The position numbers and the translations under genes are program-made. From positions 4,761,501 through 4,825,500 of the forward strand of contig NZ_JARBAX010000001.1 of assembly GCF_028807635.1 (NCBI RefSeq): a stretch of DNA of 64,000 bases, written 5' to 3'. This document shows, in pieces, positions 9,451-19,219 of the stretch. The DNA comes from Streptomyces spiramyceticus. GTDB lineage: Bacteria; Actinomycetota; Actinomycetes; Streptomycetales; Streptomycetaceae. The notes beneath the pieces are model-generated. The model did no database searches, was not told the DNA's origin, and saw only the letters and a program-made list of their open reading frames with translations. How positions within the stretch are numbered: position 1 is the stretch's first letter; each line of letters begins with the position of its first letter.

Positions 9451-10140
9451 ATGACGTTGCAGCAGCCTGGCGCGTACGCGGCCACGGCAGGGACCGTGCA
9501 CGGCGCGGTGCCCGCACAGCACGGCGTACCGGCGAGGCAGGCCACGCGCCGGCCCGCGCCGACCGTCCGCGACCTGCGCCTGCGCGCGGGCCGCAGCCCG
9601 CGCGTTCTGGGCTTCTCGGCGGGGGACGTGGTGGTCGTCTCCGGCCTGCCCGGCAGTGGCAAGAGCACGCTGATCCGGCGTACGGCCAGTGCCGCGCGCC
9701 GCATTGATTCGCAGGACGTACGGGAGCGGTGGGCGGCGCGGATGCCGAGGCTGCTGCCGTACGCCCTCTACCGCCCCCTTGTCCGGGCGGCCCACTACGC
9801 CGGACTGCGGCGCGCGCTGCGCTCCGGCGACAGCGTCGTGGTCCACGACTGCGGCACGCTCGCCTGGGTACGCCGCTGGCTGGCGCGCGACGCCCGCCGC
9901 AGGGGCGTCGCCCTGCACCTGGTGCTGCTCGACGTGACGCCGGAGGTGGCACGGGCGGGGCAGGAGGAACGTGGCCGAGGCGTCTCCGGCTACGCCTTCG
10001 CACGGCACCGGCGGGCGGTGGCCCGGCTCGTACGGGACGCGGAGCGGGGCAGGGTGCCGGCGGGGTGTGCGTCGGCGGTGCTGCTGGACCGGGATGCGGC
10101 GGGGGCACTGACGGTGATCGACTTCCCGCCGAAGCGGTAG
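9451..10140 (+). CDS. AAA-type P-loop ATP-binding protein (zeta-toxin/kinase-like fold)
   Basis: A 229-residue protein starting at an ATG with GGGGGAGG upstream. The Walker A motif SGLPGSGKST (Lys71) follows a disordered N-terminus of about 45 residues. A later DSQDVRERW segment and VVVHDCGTL resemble P-loop kinases that phosphorylate small molecules or RNA. The C-terminal part (EERGRGVSGYAFARHRRAV) has an arginine-rich lid. The gene is transcribed divergently from the gcv operon and precedes the SseB-like genes. Its substrate is unknown. Conserved hypotheticals annotated AAA family ATPase occupy this place in related genomes, as far as I recall. Confidence 0.8.
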   Translation: MTLQQPGAYAATAGTVHGAVPAQHGVPARQATRRPAPTVRDLRLRAGRSPRVLGFSAGDVVVVSGLPGSGKSTLIRRTASAARRIDSQDVRERWAARMPRLLPYALYRPLVRAAHYAGLRRALRSGDSVVVHDCGTLAWVRRWLARDARRRGVALHLVLLDVTPEVARAGQEERGRGVSGYAFARHRRAVARLVRDAERGRVPAGCASAVLLDRDAAGALTVIDFPPKR

Positions 10141-10176
10141 GGAAGAGCCCCACAGGGCACGGCCACGCACCGGCGT

Positions 10177-10182
10177 TAAGGT
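10177..10182 (+). promoter_or_regulatory. Possible -10 element, leaderless start of the first SseB-like gene
   Basis: TAAGGT lies seven bases before the GTG at 10190, which has no ribosome site. This matches the TANNNT -10 position expected for leaderless Streptomyces transcripts. Confidence 0.35.
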
Positions 10183-10189
10183 CGTACCC

Positions 10190-10963
10190 GTGGATTACCC
10201 AGACTTTCCGGCACCCGCCCATCCGCACGGCGGCGGCGGCTGGCCGGGCAATGAACTCGAAGAGGTCCTGGCCGCCTCCTTGGGCAACCCCGCCGCGGGT
10301 GCCCGCATAGTCGAGGTGCTCGGCCGCAGCCAGGTATGGGTGCCGCTGCCGTCCGGCGGCGGCCCAGACTCGCCGGACCTGGATCTGCCGACCCTGGAGA
10401 TCCAGGGCGCGGCGTACGTCCCCGTCTTCAGCTCCGAGCAGCAGCTCCGCCAGTGCGCCGGACCCCACATGTCCTTCGCCGTCGCCCCCGCCCGCGAGTT
10501 CGCCCGCGGCCTGCCCCCGCAGCTGGGCATCGCCGTGAACCCCGACGGTGCGGTCGGCGTGCCGCTGCCGCCGGCCGCCGTCGCCGAGCTGTGCCGGGCC
10601 GGCCGTACGCCGCTGGACGGACCGGCCGGCGGCGCCCGGGTGCGGCTCTTCGAGCCGGACTGGCAGGAGGAGCCGGTCGACTTCCTCGCCGCCGCCGCGG
10701 GGGAGTTCGAGGAAAGCCGGGTGGTGGTCACCGCCCGCAGGGTGCTCGCGAGCATTGAGGGCGAGTCCCCGACGCTCTTCGTCGGCGTACAGCTGTCGTC
10801 CTGGGAGGCCGCCGACGGCAGTGCCCCGATGGACGCCCTCGGCCGGGCGCTCGGCCGGGTCCAGGTGCCCTGGCCGGTCAACCTGCTTCTGCTGGACGTC
10901 GCCAAGGACCCTGTCGCCGACTGGATGCTGGAAAGGGTGCGGCCCTTCTACACCCGCGCCTGA
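10190..10963 (+). CDS. SseB family protein (first of a tandem pair)
   Basis: A 257-residue protein with an N-terminal SseB-like domain (LEIQGAAYVPVFSSEQQL, then FAVAPAREFARGLPPQLGIAVNP, residues about 65-125) and a C-terminal SseB-type half ending DPVADWMLERVRPFY. The family is named for E. coli SseB, whose overproduction affects serine sensitivity; its biochemical role is unknown. A Gly/His/Pro-rich tail precedes the domain at the N-terminus. The GTG start lacks a ribosome site, and a -10-like hexamer suggests a leaderless transcript. The next gene is a diverged paralogue. Placement close to the serine/glycine operon is suggestive but not evidence of function. Confidence 0.8.
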   Translation: MDYPDFPAPAHPHGGGGWPGNELEEVLAASLGNPAAGARIVEVLGRSQVWVPLPSGGGPDSPDLDLPTLEIQGAAYVPVFSSEQQLRQCAGPHMSFAVAPAREFARGLPPQLGIAVNPDGAVGVPLPPAAVAELCRAGRTPLDGPAGGARVRLFEPDWQEEPVDFLAAAAGEFEESRVVVTARRVLASIEGESPTLFVGVQLSSWEAADGSAPMDALGRALGRVQVPWPVNLLLLDVAKDPVADWMLERVRPFYTRA

Positions 10964-10970
10964 CACCCGA

Positions 10971-11010
10971 GGACTCCTGCGGACTGCTGCGGGCTGCTGC
11001 GGACTGCCAG
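10971..11010. repeat. 10-bp tandem repeat, four units
   Basis: Four 10-bp units (GGACTCCTGC, GGACTGCTGC, GGGCTGCTGC, GGACTGCCAG) begin eight bases after the stop of the first SseB-like gene, in the gap between the two paralogues. Confidence 0.75.
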
Positions 11011-11124
11011 GGCATCTGCGGCAAGCGTCAAGTCTGTGTCAGTGCTGCCGCTTAAGCTGGTTTGATGACCTCGCCATACGGGGGCGGTTGGTGACACGGT
11101 GGATCGAAGAGGGGCGGGACCAGG

Positions 11125-11922
11125 GTGAGCGCGTCAGGCACTGCGGCGGCCGGGCAGGTCGAGCACATGCTGCGCCAGGTGACACCCGGGCGGTACGACG
11201 CCTATGAGGCGCTGCTGCGCGCCCTCGCCGACCCGGCGGGCGGCCAGGTCTGGATGCTCCTCTGGCACGGCCAGGCGGGCTCGCCCGACGCGCAGTACGG
11301 AAACATGGAGATCGACGGCCTCGGTTACGCCCCGTGCGTCACGTCCGCCCAGGAGCTCGCCGCGAGCGGCTGGAGCCGGGCGTACGAAGTGATTTCCGGC
11401 CGCGACATCGCGCGCGCACTCTTCCCCGACCGCTGGGGCATCTGGCTCAACCCGCACGCCCCCGGCGGCGGCGTCGGCATCCCGTGGCTCGACCTGCGGC
11501 GCATCGCGAGCGGGCTCGACCGGATGCCCGCCGGGCCGCTGCGGCTGTCCGAACCGGCCATCGAGATCCCCCAGTTCTACGCCCTGCTCACGCAGAACGC
11601 CCACCGTACGCCCGCAGTCCGCTCGCTGCGCCGCGCTTGGGTGCAGCCTGCGCTGGGGGCGCCCTATCTGGCCGTCGGACTCGACCTCTACGACACGAGC
11701 CAGCAGTCGGTGGACGCGGTGCGCACGATGATGCAGCAGTCGATCGGTGTGGTTCCCGACGGCCTGCCCGTCTCCACCGTCGCGATGTCCGACGAGTACG
11801 ACCCGGTCTCGATGTGGCTGCGTGCCAACGCCCGCCCGTTCTACGACCGCGAGGCGCACGCACCCGCCGCCCCCTCCTCCACCGCGTCCGGCTACGGCTA
11901 CCCCGCTCCCCGCGCCTACTGA
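11125..11922 (+). CDS. SseB family protein (second of a tandem pair)
   Basis: A 265-residue paralogue of the preceding gene, with a GTG start. It shares the order of segments: MEIDGLGYAPCVTSAQELA, then YEVISGRDIARALFPDRWGIWLNP, then a C-terminal half with YLAVGLDLYDTSQQSVDAVR ending DPVSMWLRANARPFYDRE. The tail is Ala/Ser/Pro-rich. The 161-bp gap before it contains a 10-bp tandem repeat. The function is unknown; the parallel ends (DPVxxW...RPFY) support an ancient duplication. Confidence 0.8.
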   Translation: MSASGTAAAGQVEHMLRQVTPGRYDAYEALLRALADPAGGQVWMLLWHGQAGSPDAQYGNMEIDGLGYAPCVTSAQELAASGWSRAYEVISGRDIARALFPDRWGIWLNPHAPGGGVGIPWLDLRRIASGLDRMPAGPLRLSEPAIEIPQFYALLTQNAHRTPAVRSLRRAWVQPALGAPYLAVGLDLYDTSQQSVDAVRTMMQQSIGVVPDGLPVSTVAMSDEYDPVSMWLRANARPFYDREAHAPAAPSSTASGYGYPAPRAY

Positions 11923-12315
11923 CGGCCCCAGCCCCCAGCCCGTAGCCCTGCCCCAATCCAAGGGCACCCCATAGCCCAATTCGCCGGTTCATAACGGCCG
12001 TTGGGCGGCATGCCCGGTCTGGTGCAATAGACCACTTCTGATCCGCTGAGCCGAGCACGGCGTCCGCATAACGGAAGCCCACAGGCCACATCACGGTTAC
12101 GCATCCATTGCCCGCCAGGTCTGGCGGGTGATCGCGCGCTCATTGAAGACTCCCGCAACAAGGAACGTCGGTCCTCTGTACGACCCGCTTTCCGCGCGTC
12201 AACTGCGTTTCTCTGAGCACCTTCTGCACCACATGCACCTGCGATGCGAAAAGCCGCTACAGCGGCGGGCGCGGGCCGACCACCGTCGGTCGAGCCGAGA
12301 GGGGTCCCCACCACG
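11923..12315. other. 393-bp intergenic region before the ABC importer
   Basis: No gene is supported here. It contains a perfect 8-bp inverted repeat with a two-base centre, CCCGCCAG-GT-CTGGCGGG at 12111-12128, and a possible promoter with TTGGGC (12001-12006) and CAATAG (12025-12030) 18 bases apart. It is the likely control region for the five transporter genes. Confidence 0.5.
12111..12128. promoter_or_regulatory. Inverted repeat upstream of the ABC operon
   Basis: An 18-bp perfect palindrome about 190 bases before the first permease gene. It could be an operator or an RNA hairpin in the leader. Confidence 0.4.
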
Positions 12316-13314
12316 ATGACGGCACCACTGCACGACACGAGCGCGGCCGAGACCGCGGCCGTTGACGTCGCGGCCGATGTCCCGGCGAAAGCCATCGAAG
12401 GCCGTTCGCCATGGAAGATCGCCTGGGTGCGGCTCAAGCGCGACAAGGTAGCGCTGGCCGGCGGCGTAGTCGTGGTGTTCCTGATCCTGGTCGCGGTCTT
12501 CGCGCCCTTGATCGTCAGTCTCCTGGGACACCCGCCGAACGAGTTCCACGAAGACCAGATCGACCCGCTGCTCGGCACGCCGGTCGGCTCACTGGGCGGC
12601 ATGAGCTCCGACTTCCTCTTCGGGGTCGAGCCGATCAACGGGCGCGACGTGTTCAGCCGTGTCGTCTACGGAGCCCGCATCTCGCTGCTCGTCGCATTCC
12701 TCGCGGCCATGTTCGCCGTTCTGCTCGGCTCGGTCTTCGGCGTCATCGCCGGCTATTTCGGCGGCTGGGTCGACGCGGCGATCAGCCGGGTCATGGACGT
12801 TCTTCTCGCCTTCCCCCAGCTGCTGTTCATCATCGCGCTGGTCTCGGTCCTTCCCAACGAGCTGTTCGGCATCACGGGAAGCGGGGTGCGGATCGGTGCG
12901 CTCATCGTCGTCATCGGCTTCTTCGGCTGGCCGTACGTCGGCCGCATCGTGCGCGGTCAGACCCTCTCGCTGAGGGAGCGCGAGTACGTCGAGGCGGCAC
13001 GCAGCCTCGGCGCCGGCCGGTCGTACATCCTCTTCCGGGAACTGCTGCCGAACCTGGTGGCGCCCATCACCGTGTACACGACGCTGATGATCCCCACCAA
13101 CATCCTCACGGAAGCGGCACTGAGCTTCCTGGGCGCCGGGGTCAAGCCTCCGACGGCCTCCTGGGGACAGATGCTTTCCAAGGCGGTGAGCACCTACGAG
13201 AGCGACCCGATGTTCATGGTGATCCCGGGTCTGGCCATCTTCGTCACCGTACTGGCCTTCAACCTCTTCGGTGACGGAGTGCGTGACGCCCTTGATCCCA
13301 AGGGATCGCGCTGA
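12316..13314 (+). CDS. Oligopeptide-type ABC transporter permease, DppC/OppC-like
   Basis: A 332-residue inner-membrane permease. After a charged N-terminus (SPWKIAWVRLKRDKVALAG) come a first helix near residues 50-70, an external loop, and the five-helix transport domain. The EAA motif is EAARSLGAGRSYILFRELLPN, and SFLGAGVKPPTASWGQML is typical of DppC proteins. The ATG at 12316 with GAGAGGGG upstream is preferred to an earlier ATG at 12244. It is the first gene of the cluster permease-binding protein-permease-ATPase-ATPase. Confidence 0.92.
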   Translation: MTAPLHDTSAAETAAVDVAADVPAKAIEGRSPWKIAWVRLKRDKVALAGGVVVVFLILVAVFAPLIVSLLGHPPNEFHEDQIDPLLGTPVGSLGGMSSDFLFGVEPINGRDVFSRVVYGARISLLVAFLAAMFAVLLGSVFGVIAGYFGGWVDAAISRVMDVLLAFPQLLFIIALVSVLPNELFGITGSGVRIGALIVVIGFFGWPYVGRIVRGQTLSLREREYVEAARSLGAGRSYILFRELLPNLVAPITVYTTLMIPTNILTEAALSFLGAGVKPPTASWGQMLSKAVSTYESDPMFMVIPGLAIFVTVLAFNLFGDGVRDALDPKGSR

Positions 13315-13435
13315 CCGCGCCTCGCCGCACCACCGTTCGGCCACAGTGACACGCCCCTGCCGACCTGTCAGGAGGCAACCCCCCAATGGCCGGTTCCACT
13401 TCAGGAACCGCCAATCTCACGGAGGATGCGAGATC

Positions 13436-15208
13436 GTGACAACCAACAGCTCAACCAGGCGCAGACTGGCCGCAGGGTCGGCACTCGTCGTCGCGGCTCT
13501 GCTGGGTACCGCGGCCTGCGGAGGCGGCAACGACAACGGCGGTGACGGCGACGGCAAGGCCGCCGGGTTCAACGCCGCGACCAAGGGCATCGCGAACAAG
13601 TCGGCCAAGAAGGGCGGGACGCTCAAGTTCGCGGGCTCCCAGGACTTCGACTCCCTCGACCCGGCGCGCATGTACTACGGCTTCGCCTGGGACTTCTCCC
13701 GCTTCTACACGCGTCAGCTCGTGTCGTACGCGACCGAGCCGGGCGTGAAGAGCACCTCCCTCGTCCCCGACCTGGCCACCGGCATGGCCGAGATCAGTGA
13801 CGACGGCAAGACCTACAAGTACACGCTGCGCGACGGCGTCACCTTCGAGGACGGCTCGCCGATCACCTCGAAGGACATCAAGTACGGCATCGAGCGCACC
13901 TGGGCCACCGACGTGATCGCCGGCGGCCCCGGCTACCTCAAGCAGGTCCTCGACCCCAAGGGCGAGTACAAGGGTCCGTACAAGGACAAGTCGAAGGACA
14001 AGCTCGGCCTGAAGGCCATCGAGACGCCCGACGACAAGACCATCATCTTCAAGCTCCCCAAGCCCAACGGTGACTTCGAGCAGATCCTCGCGCTGCCGAC
14101 GAGCACGCCGGTCCCGCAGGCGAAGGACACCGGGGCCAAGTTCGGGCTGAAGCCCTTCTCCTCGGGCCCGTACAAGTTCGAGTCGTACACGCCCGGCAAG
14201 GGCGGCACCCTGGTGCGCAACACGAACTGGAAGAAGTCGTCCGACCCGATCCGCCCGGCACTCCCGGACAAGATCACGGTCACGATCAGCTCCAACGCCG
14301 ACGACATCGACAAGCGTCTGATCAAGGGCGACTACGACCTCGACCTGAACGCGACGGGCATGACCCAGTCCGGGCGCACCGAGGCACTGCAGAAGCACAA
14401 GGCCAATGTCGACAACGGTCTGACCAACTTCATCCGTTACGCGGTCTTCCCCGAGACCGTGGCTCCGATGAACAACATCGACTGCCGCAAGGCGGTCATC
14501 TACGCGGCCGACAAGAAGTCGCTTCAGACCGCCCGCGGTGGCCCGCTGGCCGGTGGCGAGATCGCCGAGAACATGCTCCCCAAGAGCATCAAGGGCACCG
14601 ACAACTACGACCCGTACGGTGTGCTGAAGGACCCGGGCGCGAACGTCGCCAAGGCCAAGGAACACCTGAAGGCGTGCGGCAAGCCGAACGGCTTCAAGAC
14701 CACGATCTCGGTGCGGAACAACAAGCCGCAGGAGGTCGCCACCGCCGAGTCGCTGCAGGCGTCGCTCGAAAAGGTCGGCATCAAGGCCGAGATCGACCAG
14801 ATCGACGGTGCCCAGTCCAGCTCCATCAACGGTTCGCCGAAGGTGGTCAAGTCCAAGGGCTACGGCATCATCATCTCGGGCTGGGGCCCGGACTTCCCGA
14901 CCGGCCAGGGTTTCTCCCAGCCGCTGGTCGACGGTCGCTTCATCGTCCCGTCCGGCAACTACAACAACAGCGAGACCAACGACCCGAAGATCAACAAGCT
15001 CTTCGACGACGCGATCGCCGAGACGGACCCGGACAAGGCCGGTGAGATCTACAAGGAGATCAACCACATGGTCTCCGACCGCGCCGTCTACCTGCCGTTC
15101 GTGTACGAGAAGACGATCACCTGGCGCAGCAGCCGCCTGACCAACGTCTACACGGCCGACTCCTACAGCGGCCGCTACGACTACGTCTCTCTCGGCGTCG
15201 TCAAGTAG
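13436..15208 (+). CDS. ABC transporter substrate-binding lipoprotein, SBP_bac_5 family
   Basis: A 590-residue extracytoplasmic solute receptor for peptides or similar ligands. The GTG start has GGAGG ten bases upstream. The signal is lipoprotein-type: TRRRLAAGSALVVAALLGTAAC with the lipidated cysteine at residue 28, followed by a Gly/Asp/Asn linker. Family features include GGTLKFAGSQDFDSLDPARM, LVPDLATGMAEISDDGKTYKYTLRDGVTFEDG and a C-terminal FVYEKTITW. It is encoded between the two permeases, and the specific ligand cannot be read from the sequence. Confidence 0.93.
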   Translation: MTTNSSTRRRLAAGSALVVAALLGTAACGGGNDNGGDGDGKAAGFNAATKGIANKSAKKGGTLKFAGSQDFDSLDPARMYYGFAWDFSRFYTRQLVSYATEPGVKSTSLVPDLATGMAEISDDGKTYKYTLRDGVTFEDGSPITSKDIKYGIERTWATDVIAGGPGYLKQVLDPKGEYKGPYKDKSKDKLGLKAIETPDDKTIIFKLPKPNGDFEQILALPTSTPVPQAKDTGAKFGLKPFSSGPYKFESYTPGKGGTLVRNTNWKKSSDPIRPALPDKITVTISSNADDIDKRLIKGDYDLDLNATGMTQSGRTEALQKHKANVDNGLTNFIRYAVFPETVAPMNNIDCRKAVIYAADKKSLQTARGGPLAGGEIAENMLPKSIKGTDNYDPYGVLKDPGANVAKAKEHLKACGKPNGFKTTISVRNNKPQEVATAESLQASLEKVGIKAEIDQIDGAQSSSINGSPKVVKSKGYGIIISGWGPDFPTGQGFSQPLVDGRFIVPSGNYNNSETNDPKINKLFDDAIAETDPDKAGEIYKEINHMVSDRAVYLPFVYEKTITWRSSRLTNVYTADSYSGRYDYVSLGVVK

Positions 15209-15335
15209 TTGTGATGATCCGCCGACTCCGTCACCGGACCCGATAAGCCCGAAGGGCAGGTGATGGCCGTGTGCGGCGGCCCGGGAAACCCCTCCCACCA
15301 TGCAGGGGACCCGGGCCGCCGCCGGGCCGAGCACA

Positions 15336-16334
15336 GTGTTCGCATACCTCATCCGGCGCTTGTTCGCCGTCGTCGTGATGCTGATGGTCGTCATTCTCGC
15401 GACCTTCGCCATCTTCTTCATGATCCCGAAGCTGACGGGAACCGACCCCGCTCTGCTCTTCGTCGGCAAACAGGCCGACCCGGAGGCCATCGAGGGCATC
15501 CGGCAGAAGATGGGACTCAGCGACCCCATCCTCGTCCAGTTCTGGCACTTCCTGCAGGGACTGGTGGTCGGCCGTGACTACGCCAACGGTATTGACGTCA
15601 GCCACTGTTCGGCGCCCTGCTTCGGTTACTCGTTCCGTACCGAGCAGGAGATCTGGCCGATCCTCATGGACCGGCTCCCGGTCACGGTGTCCCTGGCGAT
15701 CGGTGCCTGCCTGCTCTGGGTGATCGGCGGTGTCGCGACCGGTGTGCTCTCGGCTCTCAAGCGAGGCACGCTGTGGGACCGCGCGGCCATGAGCATCGCG
15801 CTCGGCGGCGTCTCCCTCCCCATCTACTTCACCGGCCTGGTCTCACTGGCGATCTTCAGTTACGGACTGCAGTGGATCAGCGTCGACTACGAGGGCATCA
15901 CCGAGAATCCGGCGGCCTGGTTCGAGAGCCTGCTCCTTCCCTGGGTCACGCTCGCCTTCCTGTACGCCGCGATGTACGCCCGGCTCACCCGCGCGACCAT
16001 GCTGGAAATCCTCGGCGAGGACTACATCCGTACCGCCCGGGCCAAGGGCCTGCGGGAACCGGTGGTCATCGGCAAGCACGCCATGCGCTCGACCATGACC
16101 CCGATCCTCACCGTTCTCGGCCTGGACCTGGGTGCGCTGGTGGGCGGAGCGGTGCTGACCGAGACCACGTTCAACCTGCCGGGTCTCGGGGACGCAGCTG
16201 TTGAGGCGATCACTGGACGCGACCTGCCGCTGATCATCGGCGTCACGCTCATCGCCGCCTTCCTCATCGTGCTCGCGAACCTCGTCGTGGACCTTCTGTA
16301 CGCAGTGATCGACCCCCGAGTGAGGCTCTCGTGA
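15336..16334 (+). CDS. Oligopeptide-type ABC transporter permease, DppB/OppB-like
   Basis: A 332-residue permease with an N-terminal helix (FAYLIRRLFAVVVMLMVVIL), a large external loop containing two cysteines (SHCSAPCFG) and the transport domain with EAA loop YIRTARAKGLREPVVIGKHAMR. The GTG at 15336 gives the canonical N-terminus; an ATG at 15300 in frame would add 12 residues, and neither has a clear ribosome site. The stop overlaps the GTG of the following ATPase gene. It pairs with the upstream DppC-like subunit. Confidence 0.9.
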   Translation: MFAYLIRRLFAVVVMLMVVILATFAIFFMIPKLTGTDPALLFVGKQADPEAIEGIRQKMGLSDPILVQFWHFLQGLVVGRDYANGIDVSHCSAPCFGYSFRTEQEIWPILMDRLPVTVSLAIGACLLWVIGGVATGVLSALKRGTLWDRAAMSIALGGVSLPIYFTGLVSLAIFSYGLQWISVDYEGITENPAAWFESLLLPWVTLAFLYAAMYARLTRATMLEILGEDYIRTARAKGLREPVVIGKHAMRSTMTPILTVLGLDLGALVGGAVLTETTFNLPGLGDAAVEAITGRDLPLIIGVTLIAAFLIVLANLVVDLLYAVIDPRVRLS

Positions 16335-17428
16335 CCGAGCTGACCAAGACCGGCGCCGTCGGCGAGCCCGTGAGCGCCGGCACCGAAATCCCGGACGCCT
16401 TCCTCGAAGTACGTGATCTGAAGGTGCACTTCCCGACCGACGACGGCGTGGTCAAGTCCGTCGACGGGCTCTCCTTCCAGCTGGAGAAGGGCAAGACCCT
16501 CGGCATCGTGGGCGAGTCGGGCTCCGGCAAGTCGGTGACCTCGCTCGGCATCATGGGCCTGCACACCGTCGGCCAGTACGGGCGGAGCAAGGCCCGTATC
16601 TCCGGCGAGGTCTGGCTGAACGGCAAGGAACTGCTCTCCGCCGATCCGGACGAGGTGCGCAAGCTCCGCGGCCGCGAGATGGCGATGATCTTCCAGGACC
16701 CGCTGTCGGCGCTGCACCCCTACTACACGATCGGTCATCAGATCGTGGAGGCGTACCGGGTCCACCACAATGTCGACAAGAAGACCGCCCGCAAGCGGGC
16801 GATCGAGATGCTCGACCGCGTCGGGATCCCGGAGCCGGCGAAGCGGGTGGACAGCTACCCGCACGAATTCTCCGGCGGTATGCGTCAGCGCGCGATGATC
16901 GCGATGTCGCTGGTCAACAACCCCGAGCTGCTGATCGCCGACGAGCCGACCACCGCCCTGGACGTGACCGTCCAGGCGCAGATCCTCGACCTGATCAGGG
17001 ACCTTCAGGCCGAGTTCGGCTCGGCGGTCATCATCATCACCCACGACCTGGGCGTCGTCGCCGAGCTGGCCGACGACATCCTGGTGATGTACGGCGGCCG
17101 CTGCGTCGAGCGCGGCCCCGCGGAGAAGGTCTTCTACGAGCCCCAGCACCCGTACACCTGGGGCCTGCTGGGTTCGATGCCGCGCATCGACCGCGACCAG
17201 ACCGAGCGCCTCATCCCGGTCAAGGGATCCCCGCCCAGCCTGATCAACATCCCCAGCGGCTGCGCCTTCAACCCGCGCTGCCCGTACGCGGACGTGCCGA
17301 AGGACGGCATCACCCGCACCGAGCGGCCGGAACTGCGTGAGGTCGGCGCCCGGCACCACTCCGCCTGCCACATGTCGCAAGCGGAACGGACGCGGATCTG
17401 GACCGAAGAGATTGCGCCGAAGCTGTGA
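16331..17428 (+). CDS. ABC transporter ATP-binding protein, DppD/OppD-like
   Basis: A 365-residue ATPase subunit. The Walker A box is GESGSGKS (Lys67), the signature [12 protein letters not shown] begins near 180 and Walker B is LLIADEP (Asp204-Glu205). The C-terminal oligopeptide-type extension has the Cys-rich [12 protein letters not shown] segment, which in the OppD/DppD family can hold an iron-sulfur cluster. The GTG start overlaps the permease stop (GTGA), and its own stop overlaps the next gene in the same way, so the three genes are translationally coupled. Confidence 0.94.
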   Translation: MTELTKTGAVGEPVSAGTEIPDAFLEVRDLKVHFPTDDGVVKSVDGLSFQLEKGKTLGIVGESGSGKSVTSLGIMGLHTVGQYGRSKARISGEVWLNGKELLSADPDEVRKLRGREMAMIFQDPLSALHPYYTIGHQIVEAYRVHHNVDKKTARKRAIEMLDRVGIPEPAKRVDSYPHEFSGGMRQRAMIAMSLVNNPELLIADEPTTALDVTVQAQILDLIRDLQAEFGSAVIIITHDLGVVAELADDILVMYGGRCVERGPAEKVFYEPQHPYTWGLLGSMPRIDRDQTERLIPVKGSPPSLINIPSGCAFNPRCPYADVPKDGITRTERPELREVGARHHSACHMSQAERTRIWTEEIAPKL

Positions 17429-18513
17429 GCGAGACAAAGGATCACGAAGTGACGATCCCTGAGCAGGCTCCCGCCGCTTCGGCCGAGCCGCTGCTGAAGG
17501 TCTCCGGCCTGGTCAAGCACTTCCCCATCAAGAAGGGGATGCTGCAGCGGCAGGTCGGCGCCGTGAAGGCGGTCGACGGGCTCGACTTCGACGTACGGCC
17601 GGGGGAGACCCTGGGTGTCGTCGGCGAGTCGGGCTGCGGCAAGTCGACCATGGGCCGGCTGATCACCAGGCTGCTCGAACCGAGCGGCGGGCGCATCGAG
17701 TTCCAGGGCGAGGACATCACGCACCTCGGCGTGGCGGCCATGCGGCCGATGCGCCGCGACGTACAGATGATCTTCCAGGACCCGTACTCGTCGCTGAACC
17801 CGCGGCACACGGTCGGCACGATCGTCAGTGCGCCGTTCCGGCTCCAGGGCGTCACGCCGGACGGCGGGATCAAGAAGGAGGTCCAGCGTCTCCTGGAGCT
17901 GGTCGGCCTCAACCCCGAGCACTACAACCGGTATCCGCACGAGTTCTCCGGCGGCCAGCGCCAGCGCATCGGCATCGCACGGGCGCTCGCGCTCAAGCCG
18001 AAGCTGGTCGTTGCCGACGAGCCGGTGTCCGCCCTGGACGTGTCGATCCAGGCGCAGGTCGTGAACCTCCTCGACGACCTCCAGGACGAGCTCGGCCTGA
18101 CGTACGTGATCATCGCGCACGACCTCTCGGTCATCCGCCACGTCTCCGACCGCATCGCCGTGATGTACCTCGGCAAGATCGTGGAGCTCGCGGACCGCAA
18201 AGATCTGTACGAGGCGCCGATGCACCCGTACACCAAGGCGCTGCTGTCGGCCGTGCCGGTGCCCGACCCGAGGCGGCGCGGCGTCAAGAGCGAGCGCATC
18301 CTGCTCACGGGCGATGTGCCGTCGCCGATCTCGCCGCCGCCGGGCTGCCGCTTCCACACCCGGTGCTGGAAGGCGACCGCGATCTGCAAGACGCAGGAGC
18401 CGCCGCTGGTCGCCCTGAAGACCGGCCACCAGGTGGCCTGCCACCACCCGGAGAACGCGCCCGACCAGGCGCCGACGGGCCAGGAGAGCACGGGGGACGT
18501 CGGCAAGGAATAG
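17425..18513 (+). CDS. ABC transporter ATP-binding protein, DppF/OppF-like
   Basis: A 362-residue second ATPase of the importer. The Walker A box is GESGCGKS (Lys73), the signature is [15 protein letters not shown] and Walker B is [12 protein letters not shown]. The C-terminal extension has [13 protein letters not shown], a cysteine cluster as in its partner. The GTG overlaps the DppD-like stop. The heterodimer of the two ATPases drives uptake. Confidence 0.94.
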   Translation: MSETKDHEVTIPEQAPAASAEPLLKVSGLVKHFPIKKGMLQRQVGAVKAVDGLDFDVRPGETLGVVGESGCGKSTMGRLITRLLEPSGGRIEFQGEDITHLGVAAMRPMRRDVQMIFQDPYSSLNPRHTVGTIVSAPFRLQGVTPDGGIKKEVQRLLELVGLNPEHYNRYPHEFSGGQRQRIGIARALALKPKLVVADEPVSALDVSIQAQVVNLLDDLQDELGLTYVIIAHDLSVIRHVSDRIAVMYLGKIVELADRKDLYEAPMHPYTKALLSAVPVPDPRRRGVKSERILLTGDVPSPISPPPGCRFHTRCWKATAICKTQEPPLVALKTGHQVACHHPENAPDQAPTGQESTGDVGKE

Positions 18514-18531
18514 AACCGGCACAATTGCCCG

Positions 18532-19206
18532 GTGTTCCAGGAACTCTTCACGCCCTCCGTCCAGCATGCGCTCGACCTCGCCGGGATCTTCGTCTTCGCG
18601 ATCTCCGGCGCTCTGCTCGCCGTACGCAAGAACTTCGACGTCTTCGGCATCGCGGTGCTCGCAGAGGTCACCGCGCTGGGCGGGGGGCTGCTCCGCGACC
18701 TGATCATCGGGGCGGTCCCGCCGGCCGCCTTCACCGACCTGGGGTACTTCACCACCCCGCTCGTCGCGGCCGCCCTGGTCTTCTTCCTGCACCCCGAGGT
18801 GGAGCGTATCCAGGGCTCGGTCAACACGTTCGACGCGGCCGGGCTCGGGCTCTTCTGCGTCACCGGCACCACCAAGGCGTACGACCACGGGCTCGGGCTG
18901 ACCGCGTCGGCGGCGCTGGGCCTGGCCACCGCGGTCGGCGGCGGCGTACTGCGGGACGTCCTCGCCAATGAGGTGCCCTCGCTGCTGCGCTGGGACCGCG
19001 ACCTGTACGCCGTCCCCGCGATGGTCGGGGCCACGATGGTCGCCGTCTGCATCCGCTTCGACGTACTGAACGCGGCGACCAGCGGAGTCGCCGTCGTCAC
19101 CGCCTTCGTGCTGCGTCTGCTCGCGATGCACTACCACTGGCGGGCGCCGCGCGCCTGGAACCGGAGCTCGGCGAAGTCCGAGGACCAAGCAGAAGCTACC
19201 GCTTAG
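18532..19206 (+). CDS. TRIC family / UPF0126 trimeric cation channel protein
   Basis: A 224-residue membrane protein with seven predicted helices arranged as an internal repeat. Each half carries a glycine-rich motif, GGGLLRD near residues 50-56 and GGGVLRD near 140, which is the hallmark of the UPF0126/TRIC family. Prokaryotic TRIC proteins form homotrimeric potassium-permeable channels. The GTG start begins 19 bases after the transporter operon without a clear ribosome site. The last 20 residues are charged. Its physiological role here is unknown. Confidence 0.85.
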   Translation: MFQELFTPSVQHALDLAGIFVFAISGALLAVRKNFDVFGIAVLAEVTALGGGLLRDLIIGAVPPAAFTDLGYFTTPLVAAALVFFLHPEVERIQGSVNTFDAAGLGLFCVTGTTKAYDHGLGLTASAALGLATAVGGGVLRDVLANEVPSLLRWDRDLYAVPAMVGATMVAVCIRFDVLNAATSGVAVVTAFVLRLLAMHYHWRAPRAWNRSSAKSEDQAEATA

Positions 19207-19219
19207 TAACGTACGGGTG

